Under the pieces are notes generated by a model that saw nothing but the letters and a program-made list of their open reading frames with translations, made no database searches and was not told the origin of the DNA. A stretch of 64,000 nucleotides of DNA from Collinsella sp. (lineage in GTDB: Bacteria; Actinomycetota; Coriobacteriia; Coriobacteriales; Coriobacteriaceae), in NCBI GenBank assembly GCA_018380195.1, contig JAGZUC010000009.1, forward strand, positions 1-64,000. The letters run 5' to 3'. The position numbers and the translations under genes are program-made. Below are positions 49,991 through 60,307 of this stretch, piece by piece (within the stretch, counting starts at the first letter, position 1; every line of letters starts with the position of its first letter).

Positions 49991-52462
49991 ATGAAAAAGT
50001 ACAATGAGCAGTGTCCAACAAACGAAAGGCAAACAATGCGAGTCGAAACAACCGGAGTATGCAGAGGAAACTGGAAAATCTACCAGCAGTTTAAGATTGA
50101 AGGCATCCATAAAGGCTCCAGCGTAACAGCCCAAGCGGCTACAAACGACAACCGCTGCTTACCTTTATCCCTCCTAAAATTCCGGGACAATGGTTGTGAC
50201 TCGAACTCATACGTCCTTGTACTCCCCGATCCCGATGCCCGCACCATCAAAATTGAGTTTTGCGAAATCGGCCAAGACGGTCGTACCCTGAGCAGCGACT
50301 CCCTTTCGCTCAATTGCAAGAACATCAAATGGGAGTCTCGCCTTAACTACAAAATTAAACCTGACATGTGCAGCAAACTCCGAAACTACGATGACGTTTC
50401 AGAGTTTGACATGGCAACGATTGATTTCTGGCAGTGCATCGAAGATTCAAGCGACTATATCCTTAGGTGCACGGTGAGAACTCCTTATCGTAGCGACTCG
50501 CAAATCAAACTTCGTTGTTTCGATCGAACCCTTAATGAAGTTAATTTGAGCATCGTCAATTTCGGTTCGAATGTAACAAGCGTTGGATTTACGTCTGAGA
50601 AAAAGCAGCTTGAAACGCAGCTCTCAATTCGAATGCCAAAGGCGTTCGATCGTTACTACTTTGTTATTGACGATCAAAATCACCCATCATTAAGTGCATT
50701 TGACTGCTTAACACCCGATAAGTTAGGCTTGCTTCTTGAGGAGACCAACTTTCTCTTTACCCATGCGCAGTTTGACCCTGAATACCCCGAATGGTTCACG
50801 GAGCATAAGGCAACCATCGGCGCTCTGGAGAAGCAGAGAAAAATCGTCTTCAACAGTGCTCCGAAGTTCAGCATTATTGTCCCTCTATACAACACACCCA
50901 TTTCGTTCTTTAACGATATGACCGAATCCGTAAAAAACCAGTCTTATGCAAACTGGGAGCTCATCCTAGTTAATGCAAGTCCTGACAATCAGGAACTAAA
51001 GGTTCACGTTGAGCAGGAGACGGCCCACGACAACAGAATTAAATCAATTAACCTTACCGAGAATAAGGGCATTTCCGAAAATACAAACGCCGGCGTTGCC
51101 ATCGCTTCGGGTGATTTCGTTAGCTTCTTTGACCATGACGATATTCTTGAACCGGACTTGTTGTTCTCATATGCCGAGGCAATTGAAAACAATGATGACG
51201 TCGATCTTCTATATTGTGATGAAGATAAACTCATGCCCGATGGAAAGTTAGCGCAGCCGTTCTTTAAGCCGGATTTCAATATCGATCTGCTCAGAAACAA
51301 TAACTATATCTGCCATATGCTTACCATCCGTAAGTCTCTGCTTGACACTCTAGAACCGAACACGAAAGAGTTCGATGGAGCGCAGGATCATAATCTGACT
51401 CTCCGCGCCGTGGAAAAGGCAAGGAAAGTTCATCATGTTCCAAAGGTTCTATATCACTGGCGCCTAAGCGAGACCTCCACCGCAGCAAATGCCGATAGCA
51501 AGCCGTATGCCACTATCGCAGGTATCAAAGCGGTCCAGAGTCATTTGGACAGGCTTGGGCTCAATGCGAAGGTCGAACAAGCGCGTCGTCCCTTTACATA
51601 TAAAGTAACCTACGCTGTGCCAGATTCCCATCCACTCGTGTCAATTATCATTCCAACTAAAGACCACGCCGACATTCTGGACAACTGCATTACGTCAATT
51701 GTTGAGAAATCAACGTACGATAATTACGAGCTTGTCATAATCGAAAACAACAGCACAGAAAAGGCGACGTTCGATTATTACGATAAGTTGCAAGCAAAAT
51801 ATCCTGACATCGTTCGTCTTGTAACTTGGGAACACGAATTCAATTTCTCCAAACTCATGAACTTTGGCGTTGCTCACGCCAAGGGCAACTATCTCTTGCT
51901 ATTGAATAACGATACTGAGGTAATTACGCCCAATTGGATTGAGATAATGCTTGGCATCTGTGCACGTGAGGATGTTGGCGCAGTTGGTGCAAAACTCTAC
52001 TATCCCGACAACACCATTCAGCACGCGGGCTTATGCGTCACTGGCGGCGTGGCTGGACATCTTTGCCAAAGCATGCCAAAGGATAACTGGGGCTACTTTG
52101 CACTCAACGATGCGCAACAAGACTTCAGCGCCGTCACTGCAGCTTGCATAATGACCAAGCGTAGCGAATATGAGAAAGTCGGAGGTTTCACGGAAGAGCT
52201 TCAAGTTGCATTTAATGACGTTGACTTTTGCTTAAAGCTACGCGAGATCAACGACCTGATCGTATACACACCCGAAGTCGAGCTCTATCACTACGAGTCG
52301 ATTTCTAGAGGCGTTGAAAACAATACGGAGAAGCAGATTCGCTTCCACAAAGAGGTCGCATACATGAATTATCGCTGGGCAAAATACTATGTCGAAGGCG
52401 ATCCGTACATTAACCCAAATTTCAGCGTGGGAGAACCCGGAAATCGCTACTATCATTTATAA
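49991..52462 (+). CDS. Double-domain GT2 glycosyltransferase with N-terminal extension
   Basis: The protein has 823 aa. Residues 1-285 form a beta-rich domain not recognised. The first GT2 domain begins at about 294 (SIIVPLYNTP) with FFDHDDILEPD as its metal-binding region. The second begins at 550 (VSIIIPTKDHAD) with LLNNDTEVI and ends with the FNDVDFCLKL rhamnosyltransferase-type signature. It has no membrane helix. It probably adds sugars to a glycan repeat, perhaps rhamnose because of its neighbours. AT-richer than the rml genes. Confidence 0.85.
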   Translation: MKKYNEQCPTNERQTMRVETTGVCRGNWKIYQQFKIEGIHKGSSVTAQAATNDNRCLPLSLLKFRDNGCDSNSYVLVLPDPDARTIKIEFCEIGQDGRTLSSDSLSLNCKNIKWESRLNYKIKPDMCSKLRNYDDVSEFDMATIDFWQCIEDSSDYILRCTVRTPYRSDSQIKLRCFDRTLNEVNLSIVNFGSNVTSVGFTSEKKQLETQLSIRMPKAFDRYYFVIDDQNHPSLSAFDCLTPDKLGLLLEETNFLFTHAQFDPEYPEWFTEHKATIGALEKQRKIVFNSAPKFSIIVPLYNTPISFFNDMTESVKNQSYANWELILVNASPDNQELKVHVEQETAHDNRIKSINLTENKGISENTNAGVAIASGDFVSFFDHDDILEPDLLFSYAEAIENNDDVDLLYCDEDKLMPDGKLAQPFFKPDFNIDLLRNNNYICHMLTIRKSLLDTLEPNTKEFDGAQDHNLTLRAVEKARKVHHVPKVLYHWRLSETSTAANADSKPYATIAGIKAVQSHLDRLGLNAKVEQARRPFTYKVTYAVPDSHPLVSIIIPTKDHADILDNCITSIVEKSTYDNYELVIIENNSTEKATFDYYDKLQAKYPDIVRLVTWEHEFNFSKLMNFGVAHAKGNYLLLLNNDTEVITPNWIEIMLGICAREDVGAVGAKLYYPDNTIQHAGLCVTGGVAGHLCQSMPKDNWGYFALNDAQQDFSAVTAACIMTKRSEYEKVGGFTEELQVAFNDVDFCLKLREINDLIVYTPEVELYHYESISRGVENNTEKQIRFHKEVAYMNYRWAKYYVEGDPYINPNFSVGEPGNRYYHL

Positions 52463-52520
52463 AGTGTTAGCTTAATTCTGCGCTTTCTAATTTTAGCCTT
52501 ATTAAAATGCGACTAATAGA

Positions 52521-52554
52521 TAAGGGAATCGAGGGTCAACCCTCGATTCCCTTA
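52521..52554 (+). terminator. Hairpin after the double GT2 gene
   Basis: TAAGGGAATCGAGGGT (52521-52536) and its complement (52539-52554) form a 16-bp stem with a two-base loop. It is followed by CTATGAAT, not a T-run. It is also between convergent genes. Confidence 0.65.
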
Positions 52555-52653
52555 CTATGAATAATTGCATTCCATACATGATATACAGTTAAGAAGCGTT
52601 TGTGATTCGATACACAAGCAGGCGTTGATTCCGCATGCTGGCCAGAATCCGCA

Positions 52654-54501
52654 TCATTCCAAAGGCGTATTTAAAACCCAGCCCCACTGTGGTATAGCGG
52701 TAGTGTGGTAGTAGTTCAGCCACCAAGCAAGTGATGTTGTCCTGATGTAACCGATGTTATCCATAACCATACCGTTTCCGATATAAATAGCAATATGGCC
52801 CCAGCGGGCACCAGCACTTGTATGAGTATGCGTAGGGACCGCAACGATCATTCCATCTTTAAGCTGAGATATATCTCGGCTGTAACACCAATTCCAGAAC
52901 ATGTCGCATGCGTCGCCGTTGGGATATGACCCCAGCACGGGGTAAAACACATGGCTAACCCACTCCGAGCACAGTCCCGCCCCAGGAGAAGGAACGCTAT
53001 GGCAACGATTAACGATCTGGGACTGCAAGGAGGCGCGCGCGGAGTGCTCAGGCTCCACCCAAGCACCTGAGGCATTAAAGAAATACTCGGAGTCTCCAAT
53101 TCTGTTCCAGCCATTTACCATTTGTCCAGAAGACATAAGGTAGTACCACGTTCCATCATCATCGAGGAACCAGCCAGTATTCATGGCTCCGGATTCGTTG
53201 TCGAGGTGATACCACCTACCGTCAATGAATCGCCAACCGCGCTGCAGAACCCCATCTGAGTCTGTGTAAAACCACACCTGTGCAGCTGAGGACCAATACC
53301 AGCCAGCGACAGGCTTTCCCTCGGGATCCCTGAGCTTAATTCCGCCCGCGCCGTCCTTGACGCCCGAAAGCACAATCGCACCACTGCTGCACGCATAATA
53401 TACGTTTTCATCTTGTGAGAAGACCCAAGTGTTGCACTTTAATGCACCGCCGCTATCCGGATCCAAATAATAAATGGAGCCATTTACAGTTTGAAATCCT
53501 TCCAGCATGGCGCCATTATTATTGGGGTCTAGCAAATACCAGCTAGAACCATTGTAAAACCACCCGGTACGAATCTCTCCCGATGCGTTGGAGCAATACC
53601 ATGCCCCATCGTTAATAAACCAACCGGAGCTCATAGAACCGGATTCGGAAAAATGATACAAAGAGCCGTTAACAAGCCTAAAGCCCGTAGCCATTAATCC
53701 AGAAGGCTCAAGCCAGTACCAAGTATTGCCAAGGAGTAACCACCCGGTCTGCATAGCGCCCGAACTGTCCAAATAGTACCAGCTATCATCAATTAAAACC
53801 CAGCCGGTCTTCATTGAACCCGATGTCTCGTCAAGGTAGAACCAGCGCCCACCGGTGGCAGCCCATCCCTTCAAATGTGCACAGGAGTTAGAAAATAAAT
53901 GCCAGCCATCGTTCAAGTATTTCCAGCCAGTAGTTGCATAACCTTCGGAATCAAAATAATACTCCGCCCCTCTAATGGACAGAAAACAGTTTGACGGCCA
54001 ACCACCAGCCTCATATCTCCACCACCATTTACCGTTTTGGTAGGCCCAAGAACCAGGAAGAGCGATGTTATTATCAGAGGAACGAACGATCTGGAACGAC
54101 AGTTGAGAGGTAACGCCGGCGTAATTCCCTAGCCCATTCACTCTTATAGTGGCGCAGCCAGGGGCAACATTATCTGAATACGTGACTTCATAATCGATTC
54201 CGCTTGCTAGCACAGAACCGCTGGCAGTCAAAACAGAGACATCAGGAGTAATCACATCGCCAGTATATTCATATATCGACGAATCGATAGATGCTTTGAA
54301 ATTATCGGAATCCAAAGTCAAACGATCGCTACCTGATGTCCCAAATGCTTCCTGACCCGATTGAACCAAAGAGCCATCAGTGCCTTCAGCCACGCAATCT
54401 TCAGTTAATGAAAATGCGATTGCGGGCCATAAAAGAGAGATGAAACAAATAGATGTTAGACAAACCACGCTGATTAAACTCAGATGTCGATTTTTCATCA
54501 T
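52654..54501 (-). CDS. Secreted wall-binding-repeat protein with NlpC/P60- or CHAP-like amidase
   Basis: The protein has 615 aa. A signal peptide covers about 1-30 (hydrophobic SVVCLTSICFISLLWPAIAF). A beta-sandwich domain (about 65-140) precedes a long run of choline-binding-type repeats of about 20 residues (WYYLDSSGAMQTGW type; about 160-490). The C-terminal domain (about 500-615) has Cys511 in GLCSEWVSH and His569 in RWGHIAIYIGNG, the nucleophile/base pair of NlpC/P60 or CHAP hydrolases. It likely binds teichoic-type polymer or choline on the wall and cuts peptidoglycan. Confidence 0.85.
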   Translation of the reverse strand: MMKNRHLSLISVVCLTSICFISLLWPAIAFSLTEDCVAEGTDGSLVQSGQEAFGTSGSDRLTLDSDNFKASIDSSIYEYTGDVITPDVSVLTASGSVLASGIDYEVTYSDNVAPGCATIRVNGLGNYAGVTSQLSFQIVRSSDNNIALPGSWAYQNGKWWWRYEAGGWPSNCFLSIRGAEYYFDSEGYATTGWKYLNDGWHLFSNSCAHLKGWAATGGRWFYLDETSGSMKTGWVLIDDSWYYLDSSGAMQTGWLLLGNTWYWLEPSGLMATGFRLVNGSLYHFSESGSMSSGWFINDGAWYCSNASGEIRTGWFYNGSSWYLLDPNNNGAMLEGFQTVNGSIYYLDPDSGGALKCNTWVFSQDENVYYACSSGAIVLSGVKDGAGGIKLRDPEGKPVAGWYWSSAAQVWFYTDSDGVLQRGWRFIDGRWYHLDNESGAMNTGWFLDDDGTWYYLMSSGQMVNGWNRIGDSEYFFNASGAWVEPEHSARASLQSQIVNRCHSVPSPGAGLCSEWVSHVFYPVLGSYPNGDACDMFWNWCYSRDISQLKDGMIVAVPTHTHTSAGARWGHIAIYIGNGMVMDNIGYIRTTSLAWWLNYYHTTAIPQWGWVLNTPLE

Positions 54502-54642
54502 TTTTCTCTTCTCGCCAAATCAAATTAACCTTTGAATATCCAGATGCAGTCGACCCAGAGATGCAGTTCCCAAATTAATTAATATGCAAGACAACTCGCT
54601 TGATACGTTGCACCAGATAAAACGATAAGACACTCAACATAG

Positions 54643-54667
54643 GGATTGTCTATTTGTTAGACAATCC
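54643..54667. repeat. 10-bp inverted repeat between the amidase and DUF2304 genes
   Basis: GGATTGTCTA (54643-54652) and TAGACAATCC (54658-54667) are perfectly complementary with a five-base loop. It is a candidate terminator of the DUF2304 transcript or an operator; neither side has a strong T-run. Confidence 0.5.
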
Positions 54668-54759
54668 ACAACCAGCAGTCGAGCGCGATCAATGGTGCAC
54701 AAACTTAGGAGCCCTAATGAGGGATAGCCGAAGGAACTGAATCAAACCATGTATTGAGC

Positions 54760-55113
54760 TCATTCATGATCAGACCTTTTCTCAAGCTCTTTTTCGAGCA
54801 GGGCAATCCTATGAGTAAGGTTTTTGATCGCCAAAACATGACGACTCGCGGCAACGCTAAGAGACAGAGAGATTGCAAGCAACAGCACGATTGCACCCAA
54901 AAAAAGGAAATTGGCCGGGTTGACAAACCCAATAGCTGTTGAGCAACTATAAATAATCTGAGGACATAAATCACAGATCAAGGCCGCCATACACATCAAA
55001 ATCCACAGCAAAGAGTACTTAAGAAGCATCTTTCCGTTGGACACGAGACGTAAAACATAGACGAGGAATCCGCCGAAAAAGAGGGCCACACCAATCCTCA
55101 AAATAAGATTCAT
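54760..55113 (-). CDS. DUF2304 membrane protein
   Basis: The protein has 117 aa with three membrane helices (about 2-22, 30-50, 65-90), then a charged coiled tail (LTHRIALLEKELEKRSD). DUF2304 proteins sit beside GT2 genes and may anchor or flip their lipid-linked product. Its ATG overlaps the GT2 stop by one base (TAATG). Confidence 0.8.
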   Translation of the reverse strand: MNLILRIGVALFFGGFLVYVLRLVSNGKMLLKYSLLWILMCMAALICDLCPQIIYSCSTAIGFVNPANFLFLGAIVLLLAISLSLSVAASRHVLAIKNLTHRIALLEKELEKRSDHE

Positions 55114-55859
55114 TATTTGTCTCCCCTATGAACCCAGCACACAAGGACAATGGCTAACGTAACCTTGACCATATAGTAGACGGAAGAGAAGCCCCCGATA
55201 GATGAACGTCCACCTTGGCGCTCATTCATCTTTACAGGCGCTTCCATAACGGGAAGACCAAGCTTCATAGCCAAAGCAATCGACTCTGGCTCCGGGTAGT
55301 CATCAGGATAACTCTTGCAGAACAGGTCGATAGCATCTTTATTGCAGGCCCTAAAGCCAGAAGTGGGATCGGTGACCACCTTACCCGTAAGCAACTCGAG
55401 CAAAAATGAAAGCCACCTGATTCCAACACGACGCATAAAAGTTGATTGAAAACCATCAGTCTCAACCAGAAATCGAGAGCCTATCGCCAAACTCGCACCG
55501 CTCTCAATCAGCTTTACAAGCTCAGGAATATAAGAAGGATCATGTTGGCCATCGCCGTCAACCTGAATGTCGATATCATAGCCAAATCTCTGGGCATATT
55601 TATGGCCCGCTTGGACCGCTCCACCGATACCAAGGTTCTGCGGCAGATCCAATATGTTGATACCATGCTCTCGACAAAGCTCAAGCGTTGTATCTTGTGA
55701 GCCGTCGTTGATTACGACATAGTCATAACCCGCAGCTTTTATAGCTGCAACGGTATTGAGAATGCACTCCTGTTCGTTATAGGCAGGAATTATTACGAGA
55801 ACACGCAGATGTCCTTTTGAACATGTCGTTGAAGTAAAAGACAATCGAGATTCATCCAT
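55113..55859 (-). CDS. GT2 glycosyltransferase (DPM/UgtP-like) paired with DUF2304
   Basis: The protein has 248 aa. IPAYNEQECILNTV, INDGSQDTT, DGDGQHDP as DXD-type motif and SGFRACN are typical of polyprenyl-phospho-sugar synthases. One C-terminal hydrophobic helix. Works probably with the DUF2304 protein translated from the same message. Confidence 0.92.
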   Translation of the reverse strand: MDESRLSFTSTTCSKGHLRVLVIIPAYNEQECILNTVAAIKAAGYDYVVINDGSQDTTLELCREHGINILDLPQNLGIGGAVQAGHKYAQRFGYDIDIQVDGDGQHDPSYIPELVKLIESGASLAIGSRFLVETDGFQSTFMRRVGIRWLSFLLELLTGKVVTDPTSGFRACNKDAIDLFCKSYPDDYPEPESIALAMKLGLPVMEAPVKMNERQGGRSSIGGFSSVYYMVKVTLAIVLVCWVHRGDK

Positions 55860-56174
55860 TCCAAAAACAGTTGGCTCTTAGCGACGCCCAAAGAATTTGC
55901 GACTCTTACAGTCCAACGCATAGCTTAACTCAGACTTAAGTTTACTGTATCCTGTCTAACCATTAGGAAGTTACATCTCAAGCTTAGATATTTAGCTTGC
56001 TCAACTAGGGCACACATGGAGTCCCCATCCATCACCGCAGGAAAAGGACCCCTTGCAGTTCTGCCTCAAATACGGGGCGCATGTCCTGAGCGAACCCTCA
56101 ACGCCGTCCCATTCGATCCAATCGAATCCAACTAATTGCCCACTCCTACTATAACCATGACCTATATCGCTAAT
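55860..56174. other. Intergenic stretch without a recognised gene
   Basis: No start-SD-ORF combination is convincing. A GC-richer patch at 56030-56100 reads, on the minus strand, a short open piece (FEAELQGVLFLR), possibly a scrap of a lost gene. Nothing else is seen beyond the expected promoter of the GT2-DUF2304 pair. Confidence 0.4.
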
Positions 56175-58166
56175 TTAGAAAAAACGGATATACAGAAGCT
56201 CGAACATCACAAAATACAGCAGCGCAAATGGAGCCCCGAGCATAAAGGCTGTAAATTTAGCCTTCACCTCCTCATCGCAGTAAATAGGGAACCTGAGCAA
56301 TAGACAGGCAAAAGGTATTATCAAAGGTATGAGATATCGCGCCTGAACACCCGCAACTGTCTGGCTTCCGACTCCTGTAAAAGCGATGTATAGAGCCAAA
56401 GCAACTAGGTAGCAAGTAGCAAGAACCAAGAATAGAGACCAAACAATTCCGCAACGGCTAAGCTTAATTTTAGTAACTTTTTCATTATCAATAATGCAAA
56501 TAGCTTCAAACAACATGATGGGGAGATATGAAAGCCATGGGAACAGATTGGAGACGTCCCCAAGATAGGCCATATTCGTTGATATTGAATTGAGAAACGC
56601 CGGGGTCAGCATCGATCCAAAAACGAAATTCGAGATTACAGCTATAGTTCCAACCGGATTTGCAAGCACTCCCGTCGTTTGACCAGCCGTAGAGACTTCG
56701 GTGCCACCACGCGCATCAGAAATGTTATTTACGACAGAAGAGAAGTATGGCGTCAAGAAAGATAAAATCATTATGGCGCAAACGAATATCGCGGTTCCAA
56801 TCAAGATACGTCTTTGCTTGCTCGAAGTATATTTATTTGCAGGAATTAAAAGCGCAAGTCCGAATAATGGAAAATAAATCGCTTTAGCTGCAAATCCGAC
56901 TGCAAAAGATAGTAGAAATCCGAAGAACGTTTTTGCAGAAATATCCTCTTCAGAAACAAGCATCTTCAACAAAAGAGCTGTTCCTAGCAAACTGAACGAT
57001 ATCACACAGGGATCATACGAGTAACTGGCTGCCATTAACACAGCAGACGGGAACAACGCAATACAAGTGAAAAGACATTTTCTGCAAGGGACTATACGAA
57101 TTGCGATTCCACAGATAACTGCATACGCAAGTAAATTGAATATTTTTCCCAATGCAAATTTGATAGAAAATGGGAGATGAAGCAAGCGACCCAAACAAAG
57201 GCCGATAGATGAAGGAATGTAAGCGATTTTAGAAAGAGCCACACTATCAAAAGAATTAAAACGATCGATACCTTCAGCTATATCATTTTTATCAGTCTCT
57301 CTGACTAATTGTTCAACAGAGCCACGGTTAAACTCTCTTGTTTCATCTATTGGATACTTACCCAAAGATGCATCCAAACTAAAGCCATTCCCCATATAAA
57401 ACTGCTCGACTATCATTCGGTCAGAATTTGTTATTTCAGCATTTGTGAGGTAGGAAAAACTGTTTGCATTTCCATAGTGGACCTCATCATCCCATGTCAG
57501 AAAATTTGTAACAGGGAAGCAAATAATTACGGATAGACCAATTGAGACAATGCATGCGAAAGCGAACAGTTCGGGCTTCAGATAAGAAATGCCCCCATTA
57601 ATAGCAATCAACCCGATCAAAACCGTAATGGGCAAAGCAGACGCGAACAACACCGTCTTTGACTTTTCGAGCGGAATGCCAATAAAAGCGATTAAAACAG
57701 CAAAGCCAACAAAAACCGCCAAAAAAAAGAAACACTTCTTAGCATCAGTTTTCTTAACCGAGGTTACGAAGCTCTTCACCAGGCCATAGCAAAGCTCAAT
57801 GCCCTGGAACGCTAAAACTAAATGAAAGCATATAACAAGACCTGCGATATTCCATGCACCAAGATCGAAGGGGCCAAACGTCTTCGCGCCAGCCAATATG
57901 ATGAAAACTAGCAGAAAGCTGCTGAGGATGCTGGACGCGACGAGGACGGTTATCTGACGAATAGCGCCACCGCTCGACTGTGATTTCGGTTGCAAATATA
58001 AGCACGCAACAGCAACGACATCGCAAAAGAGTTCAAGAATGAAAAGATTTAAATTCTTATAGTGCAACGATGTCGCGACAGCTAACAAAAGAAGTCCCAG
58101 CCCAAAGATGGCAAGCGCGTACTCGCTTTTCTTAATTGCAGGATTATTCAAAACGTGCATCTCCAA
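56175..58166 (-). CDS. DUF2142 polytopic membrane protein
   Basis: The protein has 663 aa from a TTG (58166) or ATG (58160). It has about 13 membrane helices. The DDEVHYGNANSFSYL stretch near 220 resembles the conserved Asp-Glu-x-x-H of DUF2142, a GT-C-like family often in polysaccharide clusters. It may be a polyprenyl-linked glycosyltransferase. The first 20 residues are cytosolic. Confidence 0.8.
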   Translation of the reverse strand: MEMHVLNNPAIKKSEYALAIFGLGLLLLAVATSLHYKNLNLFILELFCDVVAVACLYLQPKSQSSGGAIRQITVLVASSILSSFLLVFIILAGAKTFGPFDLGAWNIAGLVICFHLVLAFQGIELCYGLVKSFVTSVKKTDAKKCFFFLAVFVGFAVLIAFIGIPLEKSKTVLFASALPITVLIGLIAINGGISYLKPELFAFACIVSIGLSVIICFPVTNFLTWDDEVHYGNANSFSYLTNAEITNSDRMIVEQFYMGNGFSLDASLGKYPIDETREFNRGSVEQLVRETDKNDIAEGIDRFNSFDSVALSKIAYIPSSIGLCLGRLLHLPFSIKFALGKIFNLLAYAVICGIAIRIVPCRKCLFTCIALFPSAVLMAASYSYDPCVISFSLLGTALLLKMLVSEEDISAKTFFGFLLSFAVGFAAKAIYFPLFGLALLIPANKYTSSKQRRILIGTAIFVCAIMILSFLTPYFSSVVNNISDARGGTEVSTAGQTTGVLANPVGTIAVISNFVFGSMLTPAFLNSISTNMAYLGDVSNLFPWLSYLPIMLFEAICIIDNEKVTKIKLSRCGIVWSLFLVLATCYLVALALYIAFTGVGSQTVAGVQARYLIPLIIPFACLLLRFPIYCDEEVKAKFTAFMLGAPFALLYFVMFELLYIRFF

Positions 58167-58263
58167 CTAAAGACAAAATCGAATAGGGTAAGACGACAAT
58201 AACAAATTCGGGTCTTAGATCCAACTTCACTCAAAAGCTAAGTAAAAGCCAGCCAAGTATCAC

Positions 58264-59409
58264 TTAGCGAATACAAAACGCCTTCTCGACATCTATAGCA
58301 GTGGCGTCCCAGCTATATCGATTTTCAACAAGAGCCCTAGAGTTTCGAGACTGAAGGGAAAGAAGCCTTCGATCATCAAATAGCCTGCATAATGCTAAAA
58401 CCACCTCATCAGATGACATGGACTGAATTATCGTGCCGTAGCTATCATCTGGAATAAGCTCGCGCGCGCCTCCCACATCTGTTACAACAGCAGGCGTTCC
58501 GCAGGCTGAAGCCTCAAGAAGTACCGTTGAAAAGCCTTCGGAACGAGTTGGAAGACAAAGCACATCTGCTTGCTGAAGTAAGGAGGAAATGTCCTCTGTG
58601 TTACATCTCCCAAGCCAAAACAGGTCAGACGAACAGGCTTCCTTGACCTCATTAGCAAGTGGACCATCCCCTGCGAGAACAAAGCAAATATCACGCTTGG
58701 TAATATCTTTTGCGCGAGCCGCCTCAATAATTGAATTAATTCCCTTTTCAGGAATAAGCCGCCCGACAAAAGCTACAACCAAGGATGACTGAGGGATACC
58801 TAATTCAGATCGAAAATCTCTCCCCGAAGAAATACTCCTATAGAATGAGGCATTGATTGAGTTTGATATTACGCCCTTTGCAGCGATATTAAAGTGTTGG
58901 AGCCATTCAACGCTTTTAGATGAAATCCCATAGAAATCAGGTTTAAACGACTTTACACGATCCGTAATCCAATCCTCATATCGGCGCACAAAAAAATCAA
59001 GGAACGGCTGATTGAAAGAAAGATACGCTGAACCGTGGTCGAGAACGACGGCCTTGATGTTATGATTCGCGGCAAAATTCAGCCCTTCGATTGAGAGAGG
59101 AAAAAGTCTCGTGTTTATAAGTACGCCGTCCCACTCATAATCATCAAGGCTTTGCAGGAGCCGGTAATAATCGCTGGTTTTTTTGGGAAGAGGAAGCCTT
59201 CCATCAAGCAATGAAATACATGGAAGCCGAATTATCTCGAGACCGTTTTCGACTGAATGACCAGCTCCTACGCGCATTGAATCATTAGTAACGATAACCA
59301 CCCTGTCGCCGCGGGCAGCTAGGGCATGAGCGAGACCATCGACAAAATTACCAATTCCGCTAAGTTGCGGGTGATAATGGTGGGTGAAAATACAAATAGA
59401 AGAACTCAT
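58264..59409 (-). CDS. GT4 glycosyltransferase
   Basis: The protein has 381 aa, GT-B fold. The N-terminal HHYHPQLSGIGNFVDGLAHALAARGD, middle VAFVGRLIPEKGINSIIEA and C-terminal PTRSEGFSTVLLEASACGTPAVVTDVGG (with the E-x7-E donor site) are classic. It lacks membrane helices. It adds a sugar from a nucleotide donor to a lipid-linked glycan. Confidence 0.92.
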   Translation of the reverse strand: MSSSICIFTHHYHPQLSGIGNFVDGLAHALAARGDRVVIVTNDSMRVGAGHSVENGLEIIRLPCISLLDGRLPLPKKTSDYYRLLQSLDDYEWDGVLINTRLFPLSIEGLNFAANHNIKAVVLDHGSAYLSFNQPFLDFFVRRYEDWITDRVKSFKPDFYGISSKSVEWLQHFNIAAKGVISNSINASFYRSISSGRDFRSELGIPQSSLVVAFVGRLIPEKGINSIIEAARAKDITKRDICFVLAGDGPLANEVKEACSSDLFWLGRCNTEDISSLLQQADVLCLPTRSEGFSTVLLEASACGTPAVVTDVGGARELIPDDSYGTIIQSMSSDEVVLALCRLFDDRRLLSLQSRNSRALVENRYSWDATAIDVEKAFCIR

Positions 59410-59442
59410 TACATAACCTCATCTGGTAAAGATTTCATATCC

Positions 59443-60303
59443 TTAATTCTGCGCAGTCCAGACTTCACCATCCCCAAAGTCAAGCAGAAGAGGAAGATGG
59501 GTATGTCGATTTTCCGGCGCCGGAATTTTCTCCCATTCGCCATACATCGTTGTAAGATATTTTTCCGTCATACGAGGAACGGGGAATTCACTGCCTTCGA
59601 AAACCGCACTGCTCAGAGGGAAAATCTCTGAAATAGGCACTGGCGCCATATTCGGCCAGCTTAACGTCAGACAGTAATCAGAGACCTCACCCGTATTTGA
59701 GTCGGCAATACAGGAGTCGAACAAATCCTGGTAAGAGCATGCGCCTCGAGAAACCAGTCGTTCCACCACATGCATAGCAGAACAACCAAGTTGCTCGAGT
59801 TGACCAATGAACCCTTTATGGGGAACAACAATGGAAGAAGAGTGATATAAATAGGCTCTTTTCTGTGCAATTGATGCAGTTCGGACTTGCTTTGCACGAA
59901 GGCGTTTATCTGTATAGAGCTGGTCATATGGAAAGATGTCGACAAAAATGCCCATCGAACTGGAAGCCTCTCGAGCCTCCTGATTCTCGAAGCGAGTTCC
60001 ATCGCGATACACCTTAGCAAACATCGCAGCATAGCCAATAGTATTCCGCGATGTATGGAGCGAATATCCTTCCGGTAAACCATCCTCGGCTAAAGAGCAA
60101 AAGCGGTCATAGTCTGAACGCATCATTCCGATATCTATATCATCATCCCAAGGGATAAACCCCCTATGACGCATTGCTCCTAAACATGTTCCGCCATCAA
60201 GCCACCACCTGATGCCGTGCTTAGAGCAGAATGCAGCGACAACCTGAAGGATATCCAATTCAGTGTTTTGAAGCTTTAATAGCGCGTGAGCTTTAGACAT
60301 CAT
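59443..60303 (-). CDS. LicD family phosphotransferase
   Basis: The protein has 286 aa from the ATG at 60303 (AGG upstream), starting inside the flippase stop region. LicD hallmarks: LDGGTCLGAMRHRGFI at 35-50 and PWDDDIDIGM at 51-60 (metal-binding acids). LicD enzymes attach phosphocholine or other phospho-groups to surface glycans. No choline uptake or licA-C genes are in the window, so the substrate is unproven. Confidence 0.88.
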   Translation of the reverse strand: MMSKAHALLKLQNTELDILQVVAAFCSKHGIRWWLDGGTCLGAMRHRGFIPWDDDIDIGMMRSDYDRFCSLAEDGLPEGYSLHTSRNTIGYAAMFAKVYRDGTRFENQEAREASSSMGIFVDIFPYDQLYTDKRLRAKQVRTASIAQKRAYLYHSSSIVVPHKGFIGQLEQLGCSAMHVVERLVSRGACSYQDLFDSCIADSNTGEVSDYCLTLSWPNMAPVPISEIFPLSSAVFEGSEFPVPRMTEKYLTTMYGEWEKIPAPENRHTHLPLLLDFGDGEVWTAQN

Positions 60304-60307
60304 CGGC

